From assembly GCA_016194825.1 (NCBI GenBank), contig JACQAR010000067.1, positions 1 to 12,290 on the forward strand: DNA of 12,290 nucleotides, read 5' to 3'. Positions 1 to 6,221 of this stretch are shown piece after piece (position 1 is the first letter of the stretch; each line of letters begins with the position of its first letter). A program made the translations under genes and the position numbers. This DNA is from Chlamydiia bacterium. GTDB taxonomy: Bacteria > Chlamydiota > Chlamydiia > Chlamydiales > SM23-39. Below the pieces are notes generated by a model that was not told where the DNA came from, ran no database searches, and saw nothing but the letters and a program-made list of their open reading frames with translations.

Positions 1-68
1 TTTTCCGCGAATGGTATGAGTCGGCGGGCTGGCTCATGCACTCGCAGTCCCTGAACCTATCCCAGTAA
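1..68 (+). CDS. 3' end of an unrecognised gene (partial)
   Basis: An open frame enters from the left edge (first full codon at base 3) and ends at TAA, bases 66-68. The visible tail of 21 residues contains WYESAGWLMHSQSL and then NLSQ. It is richer in Trp, Tyr and His than chance would give, and frame 2 is closed early, while frame 1 closes at 54. I do not recognise the family. The last five codons and the stop lie inside the terminal repeat of the palindromic element at 52-218, so the original C-terminus was probably replaced when that element arrived, or the element serves as its end. The call rests only on frame openness and composition. Confidence 0.4.
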   Translation, partial: FREWYESAGWLMHSQSLNLSQ

Positions 69-218
69 AAGGTTTCAGTCGATTTTGCGGTTCTTTTGAG
101 CCGATTTTCGACTTCAAAATTGGGGGGCTATATCGACACCCAGTATATTGCCCCCCAATTTTGAATCGAAAAGCGGCCAAAATAATCCCCAAAAGACCCT
201 TTTACTGGGATAGGTTCA
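52..218. repeat. Palindromic MITE-like element, copy 1 (167 bp)
   Basis: The ends are a perfect 21-bp inverted pair (52-72 and 198-218) beginning TGAACCTATCCC and ending GGGATAGGTTCA. A second perfect 16-bp inverted pair lies inside (113-128 and 150-165, key sequence AATTGGGGGGC), and the stretches between them are also mostly complementary, so the whole element can fold into one long hairpin. It carries no ORF. It sits between two convergent genes, the partial gene ending at 68 and the efflux gene ending at 282, so it could act as a two-way terminator. Related termini recur at 2343-2509, and the left half recurs at 5311-5365. Mobility is inferred from recurrence; no clear target-site duplication is visible. 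Confidence 0.8.
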
Positions 219-281
219 AGGGGGAACCCTGACTGCCTATTCCGCAACCCTAACCCCCTCTTCCAAACCTGTGCTTATGTG

Positions 282-1658
282 TTAAATGTCTTGTCCGATG
301 GCGTAGCGGAGATCGTAGTGGGCAGAAATGAGATCCAGACATGCTTTGTTGCGTCGATTCTTTGCTTGGGCTAGTTGGTTGACTGCATCGCGGTAATCCA
401 AAGGTGGAATGCGGCCAAACTCAAGCTTGTCTTTTGCTTGCTCGCGCGCCTGTTCCGCGAGGAGAACGGCCTCGGAGGAAGAATAGTAGGTAAGTAAAGA
501 TTCTTCAAATAAATACAAATCATTGCGCACTTCGAGTTCCACCTTCTGATATTCGCGGTCAAATCCGATGCGAGTCGCTGCTCGAATGGATTTGGCTTCG
601 CGGATTTCGTGCTCGCGGAGCAGCGAATCAAATAACGTCCAGGTGAGCCGGATTCCGGCCGTCCAATTGTATTGCTCAGCGCCAAAGCGGTTCAGACCGA
701 GTTGGTCATCATTGTAGGAAAGGCGCACATAACCAGAGATTTTCGGTAGGTAATTACCCTGCTTGGTCTGCACATTTTTTTCTGCGACGCTGACTTGGTA
801 CTTGGCCGCTTTCAAATCGGGACGGTGAGTCAGAGCGAGATCGAGGAAGCGGTTCGAATCTTGGGGAGTAAATAGGGTCAAGTGATCGGTAAAACACCAC
901 TGTTTTTGTGCATCAAGCTCTTGGATTCTGCGTGCGATTTCGGGTATGGCCCCTAGAGGGAAGTTTTTTTCAGCCAGCTGTAAATTCGGCTCGAGGAGAG
1001 GTTCCATGCCTAGAGTGAAAACGAGGTTATTTCTAGCTCTTTTCAATTCCTTGAGGACATCGTAATACTGAGAGATCGCGTTGGCGACAGCGACTTTACT
1101 TTGGTTTACTTCAAGCGTGGTCGCCGATCCCGCGCTAAGCCTGCCCTCTTCTTGCTGTAGGGCAAAGCCTAAATAGTCGACATTTTCACGGGCAATCTGG
1201 AGGGCGTTTTCGTAGTAGACGACTGCATAGTAGCGCTGTCTGACGGCTCTCAGGAGCTCGTTTTTTGTATTTGCCTGCTCGAGTTGGTATACCTCCATTT
1301 CGATATCGCGGGACATTAGGCCAAAAATCAGGTCGGTTGAAAAGACGGTTTGCTGTAATTCTAACGTGCTGAGATAGCCTTGGTGGCTAAAGCCATAGGG
1401 ACGTCTTGGCGTAAATGTGTTGAGAAACAGTTCTGGTTTTTCGGCATCATGGAATTCGGCGCGGTATTGGATTCGGGGTAAAAAACTAGAGACGGCCTGT
1501 TTTTTGCGCTCTTTTGCCTGCGTGGTGCTCTCTTGTGCAATCAGGTATTGCTTGTTACACGATAAAGCCAAAGATTCAGCCTCTTCCAAGGTCATCTCTG
1601 CGCATACGCAAAGAGGAGCTACGAATACAGCCAATACAAGTGCCTTCATGGCCCCCAT
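282..1658 (-). CDS. TolC-like outer-membrane efflux protein (OEP family)
   Basis: This is a 458-residue protein of the outer-membrane channel family that forms the exit duct of type I secretion and drug-efflux systems in the Gram-negative envelope. Residues 4-20 form a signal peptide (Lys5, a hydrophobic core, and a likely cut after Ala20). The rest is long heptad-rich helix in two similar halves, about 25-235 and 270-455, each with the OEP pattern of a helix pair around a beta strand, for example GSATTLEVNQSKVAVANA near 175-195 and GRIPPLDYRDAVNQLAQAKN near 415-435. The length is usual for the family. Translation may start at Met1 or, better for the signal peptide, at Met4 (1647-1649). It lies 12 bases downstream of the exonuclease gene, probably on one transcript. 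No inner-membrane pump or adaptor gene is visible nearby, so the substrate is unknown. Confidence 0.88.
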   Translation of the reverse strand: MGAMKALVLAVFVAPLCVCAEMTLEEAESLALSCNKQYLIAQESTTQAKERKKQAVSSFLPRIQYRAEFHDAEKPELFLNTFTPRRPYGFSHQGYLSTLELQQTVFSTDLIFGLMSRDIEMEVYQLEQANTKNELLRAVRQRYYAVVYYENALQIARENVDYLGFALQQEEGRLSAGSATTLEVNQSKVAVANAISQYYDVLKELKRARNNLVFTLGMEPLLEPNLQLAEKNFPLGAIPEIARRIQELDAQKQWCFTDHLTLFTPQDSNRFLDLALTHRPDLKAAKYQVSVAEKNVQTKQGNYLPKISGYVRLSYNDDQLGLNRFGAEQYNWTAGIRLTWTLFDSLLREHEIREAKSIRAATRIGFDREYQKVELEVRNDLYLFEESLLTYYSSSEAVLLAEQAREQAKDKLEFGRIPPLDYRDAVNQLAQAKNRRNKACLDLISAHYDLRYAIGQDI

Positions 1659-1670
1659 ATAGCGTTTCGG

Positions 1671-2279
1671 CTATTTCTTGGGAAATCCCACCACTGCCTC
1701 GTAGCATAGCAGCAAGTGGCTGACGCCATTCATGGCGCGGTGGGGTTTATGTTCTCCGGGGAGTTGATACTGCTGGGCAATCATGTCTTTAGAGAGACCG
1801 GTCTCCCAAGGAAAGGGGGCTTTTTTTAGCTTTGCTTTTTCCATGCTGAGCGCCCAATACATGGAGGCAAGATCAAGCCAGTGGTAGGGCCAGCTCAGAA
1901 GTTCTTGCGTATCAGGATCAATGAGTTGAGAAAAGAAGACTCGGTCAAAAGAAGGGTTTTGGCAAATGAACACTGCTTTTTTCTTTCGGATCCCGAGACT
2001 GGTAAAAAGATCGATGATCTCTTGCGATACAGCCCGCGGAGTTTTGCCATTGGAGATTTCTTCCCACCGAAACCCATTGATCTTCAGGCTCTCAGGATCA
2101 CTGCGCTCCCAAGCGTCAGCCGGTTGTGCAATGAGCGATTGGTATTCTGTCAAAAGGCGGCCGTCTTGTAGATCGACCACTTTGAAGGCCACCTCTAAAA
2201 TCCGGTGGACCTTGGAATTGAGGCCATTGGCCTCGGTATCGAGAAAGATCCCTAGCACGATGCTCCAACCATTAATCAT
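1671..2279 (-). CDS. DEDDh (DnaQ-type) 3'-5' exonuclease-like protein
   Basis: This 202-residue protein has the DnaQ/RNase T exonuclease fold, whose members remove nucleotides from 3' ends of DNA or RNA with two metal ions. Motif I is clear (LDTEANGL, Asp14 and Glu16), motif II is CQNPSFDRVFF with Asp112, and motif III is HRAMNG with His180. In the usual motif III (HxAxxD) the final Asp binds a metal, but here Gly185 stands in that position and no Asp follows within the next dozen residues. Activity may therefore be altered or lost, or a neighbouring residue may substitute. The length suits a stand-alone proofreading-like exonuclease. It is the first gene of the minus-strand pair with the efflux gene and is divergent from dps. 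Whether the substrate is DNA or RNA cannot be read from the sequence. Confidence 0.8.
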   Translation of the reverse strand: MINGWSIVLGIFLDTEANGLNSKVHRILEVAFKVVDLQDGRLLTEYQSLIAQPADAWERSDPESLKINGFRWEEISNGKTPRAVSQEIIDLFTSLGIRKKKAVFICQNPSFDRVFFSQLIDPDTQELLSWPYHWLDLASMYWALSMEKAKLKKAPFPWETGLSKDMIAQQYQLPGEHKPHRAMNGVSHLLLCYEAVVGFPKK

Positions 2280-2305
2280 CTAAACTTAGCAATTGCCAAT
2301 TGACC

Positions 2306-2335
2306 TTGCAAGGATTTTTTTGAATCTGGTATAGA
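2306..2335 (+). promoter_or_regulatory. Candidate sigma-70-type promoter for dps
   Basis: TTGCAA (2306-2311) and TATAGA (2330-2335) are separated by 18 bases, each matching 4 of 6 consensus positions. Transcription would begin near 2342, just at the start of the palindrome at 2343, so the whole palindrome would be the 5' leader of dps. The match is modest, and a promoter inside the element cannot be excluded. Confidence 0.35.
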
Positions 2336-2342
2336 TGCAAAG

Positions 2343-2509
2343 CATGAACCTATCCCGACATTCGTTAAGTTTGCTTTTTGCGCCTTTTTTGCCATCTTTT
2401 GAGATGGCTTCTTGGTCTACATTTCAAGTATGTCCTGCGAAGCCATCTCAAAATCTGACAAAAAAATGCATCAAAAATCAAAAGTTAAGAATATCGGGAT
2501 AGGTTCATG
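2343..2509. repeat. Palindromic MITE-like element, copy 2, ending in the dps start codon
   Basis: A perfect 16-bp inverted pair (2343-2358 and 2494-2509) begins CATGAACCTATCCCGA. Its inner TGAACCTATCCC is identical to the ends of the element at 52-218. A perfect 14-bp inner pair (2397-2410 and 2440-2453, TTTTGAGATGGCTT) and partly complementary A/T-rich stretches between make the entire element foldable. The interior differs from copy 1, so what is shared is the terminus and the architecture. The right end contains GGGATAGG just before the ATG of dps, and the ATG itself is the last part of the inverted pair. Confidence 0.8.
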
Positions 2510-2977
2510 GACATACTTAAATCAGGGCTGAAACAGGTAGAGAAAGGGTTGGGCGATTTTCTAGCCGATACCTATGCCCTCTACCTAAAAACTCAAAATT
2601 TTCATTGGAATCTCAAAGGGCCGAATTTCTTCTCTCTGCATCTATTATTCCAGAAGCAATATGAAGACCTTGCAGAGGCGGCCGATGAGATTGCGGAGAG
2701 GATCCAGTCGCTCGGGTTCTATGTGGAGGGGACTTTTTCTGCCTTTCAAAAAAGGACTTCTATCCCGGAGGCCAAAAAAAATCTCTCTGAAAAGAAAATG
2801 ATCCAAGAACTACTCGCGGGCCACGAAAAGATCTCCGGCCAGATCCGCCCGTTGATTGCGCATTTTCAAGAAGTTTATGATGAGGCCTCTGCTGATCTTT
2901 TGATCAAAAGATTAGGCGTCCATGAGAAAGCGGCTTGGATGCTTCGCAGCCATCTAATACCACTTCCAGGAAAATAA
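2507..2977 (+). CDS. dps: Dps family ferritin-like DNA-protection protein
   Basis: This 156-residue protein is a Dps/miniferritin. Such proteins form dodecameric cages that oxidise and store iron and protect DNA from peroxide in starved or stressed cells. The family signature is present: NFHWNLKGPNFFSLH and then AADEIAERI, with the inter-subunit ferroxidase ligands His33, His45, Asp60 and Glu64 all in place. The N-terminal tail is short and carries few lysines, so DNA binding through the tail is doubtful. The ATG at 2507 is the only sensible start, with a stop in frame at 2486-2488. The likely Shine-Dalgarno GGGATAGG (2496-2503) belongs to the palindrome upstream and is paired in its stem. 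The stop codon lies in a second palindrome. The gene is probably monocistronic. Confidence 0.93.
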   Translation: MDILKSGLKQVEKGLGDFLADTYALYLKTQNFHWNLKGPNFFSLHLLFQKQYEDLAEAADEIAERIQSLGFYVEGTFSAFQKRTSIPEAKKNLSEKKMIQELLAGHEKISGQIRPLIAHFQEVYDEASADLLIKRLGVHEKAAWMLRSHLIPLPGK

Positions 2978-3122
2978 ATTGCATTTTATGACTTCCCCGG
3001 CATCCCACATTTTAAACCCATCTGCATCGCTCAACTTATTCAAGTTGAGCTGCTTCGATGCCGGCTGCGCCTGGTTTTAAACTCTGGGCGCCGGCTTTGT
3101 CAAAAATGCATTTATTTTCTGG
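2966..3122. repeat. Second type of long palindrome, spanning the dps stop codon
   Basis: The left arm starts at CCAGGAAAATAAATTGCATTTT (last codons of dps) and the right arm ends AATGCATTTATTTTCTGG at 3122; the arms are complementary apart from a few bases. The centre is a perfect 9-bp stem, GCTCAACTT (3029-3037) with AAGTTGAGC (3042-3050), around a 4-base loop. CCGGC and TTTTAAAC blocks between also face each other. The termini differ from the GAACCTATCC elements, so this is a separate family or a gene-end hairpin. It may terminate dps, and its right end overlaps the -35 region proposed for nusB. Confidence 0.7.
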
Positions 3123-3139
3123 AAATGGTATGATATAAT
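3111..3139 (+). promoter_or_regulatory. Candidate promoter of the nusB-murB-PHP operon
   Basis: A perfect -10 box TATAAT (3134-3139) is preceded at 17 bases by TTTATT (3111-3116), a weak -35 inside the right arm of the palindrome. Start of transcription is expected near 3146. The leader then holds a small hairpin, CGGTTT (3144-3149) with AAACCG (3154-3159), directly before the nusB ATG at 3166; no Shine-Dalgarno is evident. Confidence 0.55.
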
Positions 3140-3165
3140 ACTGCGGTTTTAACAAACCGTACCTT

Positions 3166-3597
3166 ATGGCATTGCCGGCTCAAAAATTTCGTGAGATTGT
3201 ATTCCAACTCCTCTTTTGCTCTGACATGAGTGAAAGCGAGGAGCGGGAGATGATTCCCTTTATGATGGGAGAGCTCAAGGTGACCAAACGGGTCATGCTT
3301 GACGCATATGCCCGAAAGGGGGCAATCTGGGGCAAAAAAGACGAAGTCGATGCGCTCATCCGCCAGTATGCAAAAGAATATGCGTTCGAACGGATTTCTC
3401 GGGTAGAGAAAAACATCTTGCGCCTTTCTTTGTATGAGATGCTCTTGGATGAGTCGATCCCAGAAAAAGTTGCGATTGCCGAAGGGATTCGCCTAACGCG
3501 CAAATTCGGAACTGCTGAGAGCGCTCACTTTGTGAATGCCATACTGGATGCGGTATACCATGATAATCAACGTTCAGAAGAACCGATCCCTCAGTGA
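3166..3597 (+). CDS. nusB: Transcription antitermination factor NusB
   Basis: This 143-residue protein is of usual NusB length. NusB binds boxA RNA together with NusE (ribosomal protein S10) and supports antitermination on rRNA operons. The all-helical fold is recognisable: an N-terminal helix starting with FREIVFQLLF and the conserved C-terminal region around RVEKNILRLSLYEML (about residues 79-93), followed by IPEKVAIAEGIRLTRKFGTAESAHFVNAILDAV, which is the most conserved stretch of the family. It is the first gene of the operon, preceded by a good -10 box. Its last 38 bases overlap murB, so the two are likely translationally coupled. The C-terminal ten residues are a charged tail. Confidence 0.93.
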   Translation: MALPAQKFREIVFQLLFCSDMSESEEREMIPFMMGELKVTKRVMLDAYARKGAIWGKKDEVDALIRQYAKEYAFERISRVEKNILRLSLYEMLLDESIPEKVAIAEGIRLTRKFGTAESAHFVNAILDAVYHDNQRSEEPIPQ

Positions 3598-4414
3598 ATT
3601 TTCCACCTTTGGGATTGGGGGACCGATTTCCCATTTTATTGAAGTAAAGACGGGCGCAGAAATGGCAGATGCCTTCGCATTTGCCAAAGAACAATCCCTT
3701 CCGTGTCTCATTTTGGGAAAAGGGTCGAATTGTCTTTTTCCCGATGAGGGATTTTCGGGTCTTGCCATCTTGAATAAGATCGATTTCATCGAGTGGGGAG
3801 AAGGGACCCTTCGCGTCGGTTCTGGCTACAACTTTTCGCTGCTCGGCGTTCAAACAGCGCGCAAGAATTGGGCAGGGCTGGAATTTGCCTCAGGCATTCC
3901 TGCGACCGTAGGTGGTGCCATCTTCATGAATGCAGGAGCCAATGGGGGAAGTACCTCGGATTGTTTGGAGACGGTGACCTTCTTAGATGTCGATGGACAA
4001 AAGCATCTTTTCCAACGATCGGAGCTGAGTTTTTCGTATCGCCATTCTCCTTTTCAGCAGATGCGCGGGGCTATCTTAGAAGCGAGCTTTCGCCTCAAGC
4101 CGGAGCCGACCGCAAGAGCCAAGCAGCTTCAGATCATCGACTATCGCCTCAAAACCCAACCCTATAACGACAAAAGTGCGGGTTGCGTTTTCCGCAATCC
4201 CGAGACAGGGCTTTCCGCCGGCGCTCTCATTGAGCGGTGTGGATTGAAAGGGCTCACAATAGGGGGAGCAAAAATCTCTGAGATGCATGCCAACTTTATT
4301 ATAAACACCGAAAGAGCCACTGCTCAAGATGTGAAGGCGCTCATTGCCGAAATCCAAGCGCGCGTTCAGAAGCAGACAGGAGTTCGGCTGGAGCTCGAGG
4401 TGCGCATTTTATGA
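3560..4414 (+). CDS. murB: UDP-N-acetylenolpyruvoylglucosamine reductase MurB
   Basis: This 284-residue FAD enzyme makes UDP-N-acetylmuramate with NADPH, the second committed step of peptidoglycan precursor synthesis in the cytosol. FAD-binding motifs are clear: GKGSNCLFPDEGF (53-65) and ASGIPATVGGAIFMNAGANGG (110-130). SYRHSPF carries Arg161, the substrate-binding arginine. The motif usually written SxGSVF reads SAGCVF here, so Cys209 takes the place of the serine that donates the proton. Glu280 near the C-terminus matches the conserved catalytic glutamate. The loop typical of type I enzymes is absent (type II-like, short form). The ATG at 3560 is chosen because homology begins there; a longer in-frame start at 3536 lies further inside nusB. 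Its stop overlaps the next ATG (ATGA). Confidence 0.93.
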   Translation: MIINVQKNRSLSEFSTFGIGGPISHFIEVKTGAEMADAFAFAKEQSLPCLILGKGSNCLFPDEGFSGLAILNKIDFIEWGEGTLRVGSGYNFSLLGVQTARKNWAGLEFASGIPATVGGAIFMNAGANGGSTSDCLETVTFLDVDGQKHLFQRSELSFSYRHSPFQQMRGAILEASFRLKPEPTARAKQLQIIDYRLKTQPYNDKSAGCVFRNPETGLSAGALIERCGLKGLTIGGAKISEMHANFIINTERATAQDVKALIAEIQARVQKQTGVRLELEVRIL

Positions 4415-5253
4415 CTTTTAGAGCCGATCTGCATTGCCATTCTTACTACTCAGATGGAGAAGATTCGCCCTATGATCTTTTGGCCAAAGCAAAAGCGAGT
4501 GGACTTTCCGGCCTTTCCATCACCGATCATGACACAATAGAGGCGTATGTCCCAGGCATTTTTGATGAAGCGAAGCGGCAATCGATCCAGCTCTTGCCCG
4601 GCATTGAAGTCTCTTCTGAGTGGCAAGGACTTTCCGTCCATATTTTGGGGTATGGATTTGACCTCAAGAGCGCATCACTTTCTGCGTTTTTGCATGAAAT
4701 GCGCCAAAGAAGGCGCAAAAGAAATCTGGCTATTTTAGAAAAACTGAAAACGCGCAATATGCCTATCAGCGAAGAAGAGTTGTTGGGATTTGTGCAGCAA
4801 AAGAGTCCTCATCCTCAAGCAGCCCATCGCACCATCGGGCGCCCCCATATTGCGCAGCTGCTCGTCCATAAAAGGCATGTCAAAACAACACAGGAGGCCT
4901 TTGAGCTCTATCTCAAAGAAGGAGCATCTTGCTATGCGTTTGGTGTGAAATTCACTCCACGTGAAGCGATCGAGCAGATCCACGCAGCTTCGGGCAAGGC
5001 CATCTTGGCCCACCCGCATTTTTTGAAAGGGGGCTCTTTTCTTCGAGAGATTGTAGCTCTTGGCTTTGACGGAGTCGAGTGCCACTATGGCACGCTTGCG
5101 AAAGAGTTGCAGAAGCCATGGCTGGAACTTGCTGAGAAGCGAGGTTGGATTGCGACAGGCGGCTCCGATTACCACGGCAGCTTTAAGCCTCTGACACCTC
5201 TCGGCTGTTCGTGGGTCTCAGAAGCAGTTTTCGAGAGACTGGCTAAAAAATAG
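4411..5253 (+). CDS. PHP-domain phosphoesterase (RNase AM / nucleoside bisphosphate phosphatase type)
   Basis: This 280-residue metal-dependent phosphoesterase of the PHP superfamily resembles the YciV/TrpH group, whose studied members hydrolyse 3',5'-nucleoside bisphosphates and trim short RNA 5' ends. Metal ligands are in order: DLHCHSYYSDG (His8, His10, Asp15), SITDHDT (Asp39, His40), PGIEVS (Glu66), VHILGYG (His77), ILAHPH near 195, and GSDYHG near 249. The helical insertion between about 90 and 180 is usual for this group. The start codon overlaps the murB stop as ATGA, so it is translated by coupling in the nusB-murB operon. Which substrate is used cannot be decided from sequence alone. 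Confidence 0.88.
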   Translation: MTFRADLHCHSYYSDGEDSPYDLLAKAKASGLSGLSITDHDTIEAYVPGIFDEAKRQSIQLLPGIEVSSEWQGLSVHILGYGFDLKSASLSAFLHEMRQRRRKRNLAILEKLKTRNMPISEEELLGFVQQKSPHPQAAHRTIGRPHIAQLLVHKRHVKTTQEAFELYLKEGASCYAFGVKFTPREAIEQIHAASGKAILAHPHFLKGGSFLREIVALGFDGVECHYGTLAKELQKPWLELAEKRGWIATGGSDYHGSFKPLTPLGCSWVSEAVFERLAKK

Positions 5254-5283
5254 TTTTTTTATAGCGAAAATGCATCCATGTCA

Positions 5284-5308
5284 TATATTTGTTGTCTTAA
5301 CAAATATA
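5284..5308. other. A/T-rich hairpin downstream of the PHP gene
   Basis: TATATTTGTT (5284-5293) and AACAAATATA (5299-5308) form a perfect 10-bp stem around GTCTT. It lies 30 bases after the operon's last stop codon and two bases before a truncated palindromic element. Lacking G/C pairs and a T-run after it, it is a poor intrinsic terminator. The T-run at 5254-5260 right after the stop codon may contribute instead. Confidence 0.4.
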
Positions 5309-5310
5309 AA

Positions 5311-5365
5311 GAACCTATCCGAATAAAAAGTTTCAGTCGATTTTGCGGTTCTTTTGAGCCGATTT
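5311..5365 (+). repeat. Truncated copy 3 of the GAACCTATCC palindromic element (left half only)
   Basis: Bases 5311-5365 match the left arm of the element at 52-218 almost exactly: GAACCTATCC, then AAAA and GTTTCAGTCGATTTT, GCGGTTCTTTTGAGCCGATT. Only a few differences or a one-base indel near base 12 separate them. Similarity stops abruptly at 5365. The internal pair and the right terminus are missing, and the start of an unknown gene follows 13 bases later. The identity over this stretch shows that the element in copy 1 is a dispersed repeat and not a chance palindrome. Confidence 0.85.
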
Positions 5366-5378
5366 AAAGAGTAATAAT

Positions 5379-5801
5379 ATGGCAGCGCCAGCGCCCGCAG
5401 CAGAAAGCAGCCCAAAATGTGTACGTTGTAATGCCGGAGTCCATCCAGTATTGAGCGCTCTGCAAGAACCCGCTCTGAAGCGCGTTCATGCAGATTGTTT
5501 GCGACGTCTATCGCCAGACGAACATCGCGACGTAATTGACCTCCAAGTCTATCTAAGCAAGTTGCAGGAACAGGTGAGCGCGTATAGAAAAATAAACGAC
5601 AGCAATAATCGGGAAATCGGCAGCATCGGTGACCAATTGCGTGTAAGCAAGGATGCTGAGGAAACGAAGAGGCTGAACCAAAGACTAGACGAGCTGTATT
5701 CTGAGCAGGCAAAAGTGATAAATCCCCTCAGTAATCCCCTAGTTTTATGTGAGGTCGAAATAGACATACTGACCTTTATCTGGAGATCCAGACCGTCTTA
5801 A
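5379..5801 (+). CDS. Unknown small protein with possible zinc site and coiled coil
   Basis: This is a 140-residue protein I do not recognise. The N-terminus is Ala/Pro rich (MAAPAPAAES). Residues 14-40 hold CVRC (Cys14, Cys17) and HADC (His37, Cys40), a spacing that could bind one zinc ion. Residues about 52-113 are highly charged and heptad-like (LQVYLSKLQEQVSAYRKI, LNQRLDELYSEQAKV), suggesting a coiled coil. No signal peptide or membrane segment is seen. The last 18 residues are read from the opposite strand of the methyltransferase gene end (overlap 5745-5801), so the original C-terminus may have been lost. GAG at 5369-5371, 7 bases before the ATG, is a weak Shine-Dalgarno. It begins where the truncated palindrome stops, which suggests that it arrived by rearrangement. 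Confidence 0.55.
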   Translation: MAAPAPAAESSPKCVRCNAGVHPVLSALQEPALKRVHADCLRRLSPDEHRDVIDLQVYLSKLQEQVSAYRKINDSNNREIGSIGDQLRVSKDAEETKRLNQRLDELYSEQAKVINPLSNPLVLCEVEIDILTFIWRSRPS

Positions 5802-6209
5802 CCAGAGCAAACTGGGAGAATGGGGGCGATTGAGCCAAGAGTGGTGGGATACCAGCCATTGGGACGAAGAAAGCTCCTTGGCCCACTGCAAAACCGCTCG
5901 CTCTTCTTTTTCCCCCTCTTCATGCCCGCTATAGCAGGTGATGGAAATCGCCCCATCGACTGCCAAAATGCGCTCCGCTTCTTGCAGACTCAGCAGCGTC
6001 GTCTGTGTTAAGGTCGTCCGGTGTTTATCGCCACCAGGCAGATACCCCAAGTTGTACACAATGAGGCGAGGGGGAGCGGTCAATGGGGGAAATGTGACAT
6101 GCGACATACAGTGCAGCGTCACATTCCGCCCCTCCACTCTCTGCTGTGTGCTTTGAATGGCTCTCTCTTGGATGTCGAGCGCAACGACCTGAGCGCCGAG
6201 CTCGCTCAA
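5745..6209 (-). CDS. Class I SAM methyltransferase of the YtqB/rRNA_methylase type, N-terminally truncated
   Basis: The protein matches the YtqB-like methyltransferase family. Motif II appears as VVALDIQERAIQSTQQRV, and the family hallmark NLGYLPGGDK followed by TTLTQTTLLSLQEAERIL is intact, as is the C-terminal NRPHSPSLLWLRR. Family members normally begin about 25-30 residues earlier with a helix and the SAM-binding motif DATxGxGxD. Here the frame stays open only to 6239, giving a DVAFSHGEGFLSELG remnant of that motif, and is closed by a stop at 6240-6242; the only start is TTG at 6207-6209. The 5' end lies head-to-head on, and overlaps, the 5' end of nadB. It is probably a broken gene or an inactive protein. 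In this family some members methylate tRNA wobble side chains; no function can be assigned here. Confidence 0.7.
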   Translation of the reverse strand: MSELGAQVVALDIQERAIQSTQQRVEGRNVTLHCMSHVTFPPLTAPPRLIVYNLGYLPGGDKHRTTLTQTTLLSLQEAERILAVDGAISITCYSGHEEGEKEERAVLQWAKELSSSQWLVSHHSWLNRPHSPSLLWLRRSGSPDKGQYVYFDLT

Positions 6210-6221
6210 AAATCCTTCTCC

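Noticed and set aside
3356..3853. Minus-strand open frame of 165 codons across nusB and murB
   Set aside because: It is antisense to two clear genes, has a composition of scattered Ser, Arg and Cys, and has no own upstream signals.
6021..6221. Upstream extension of the first nadB frame
   Set aside because: It reads through the antisense of the methyltransferase with no NadB likeness; homology begins at ATG 6222.
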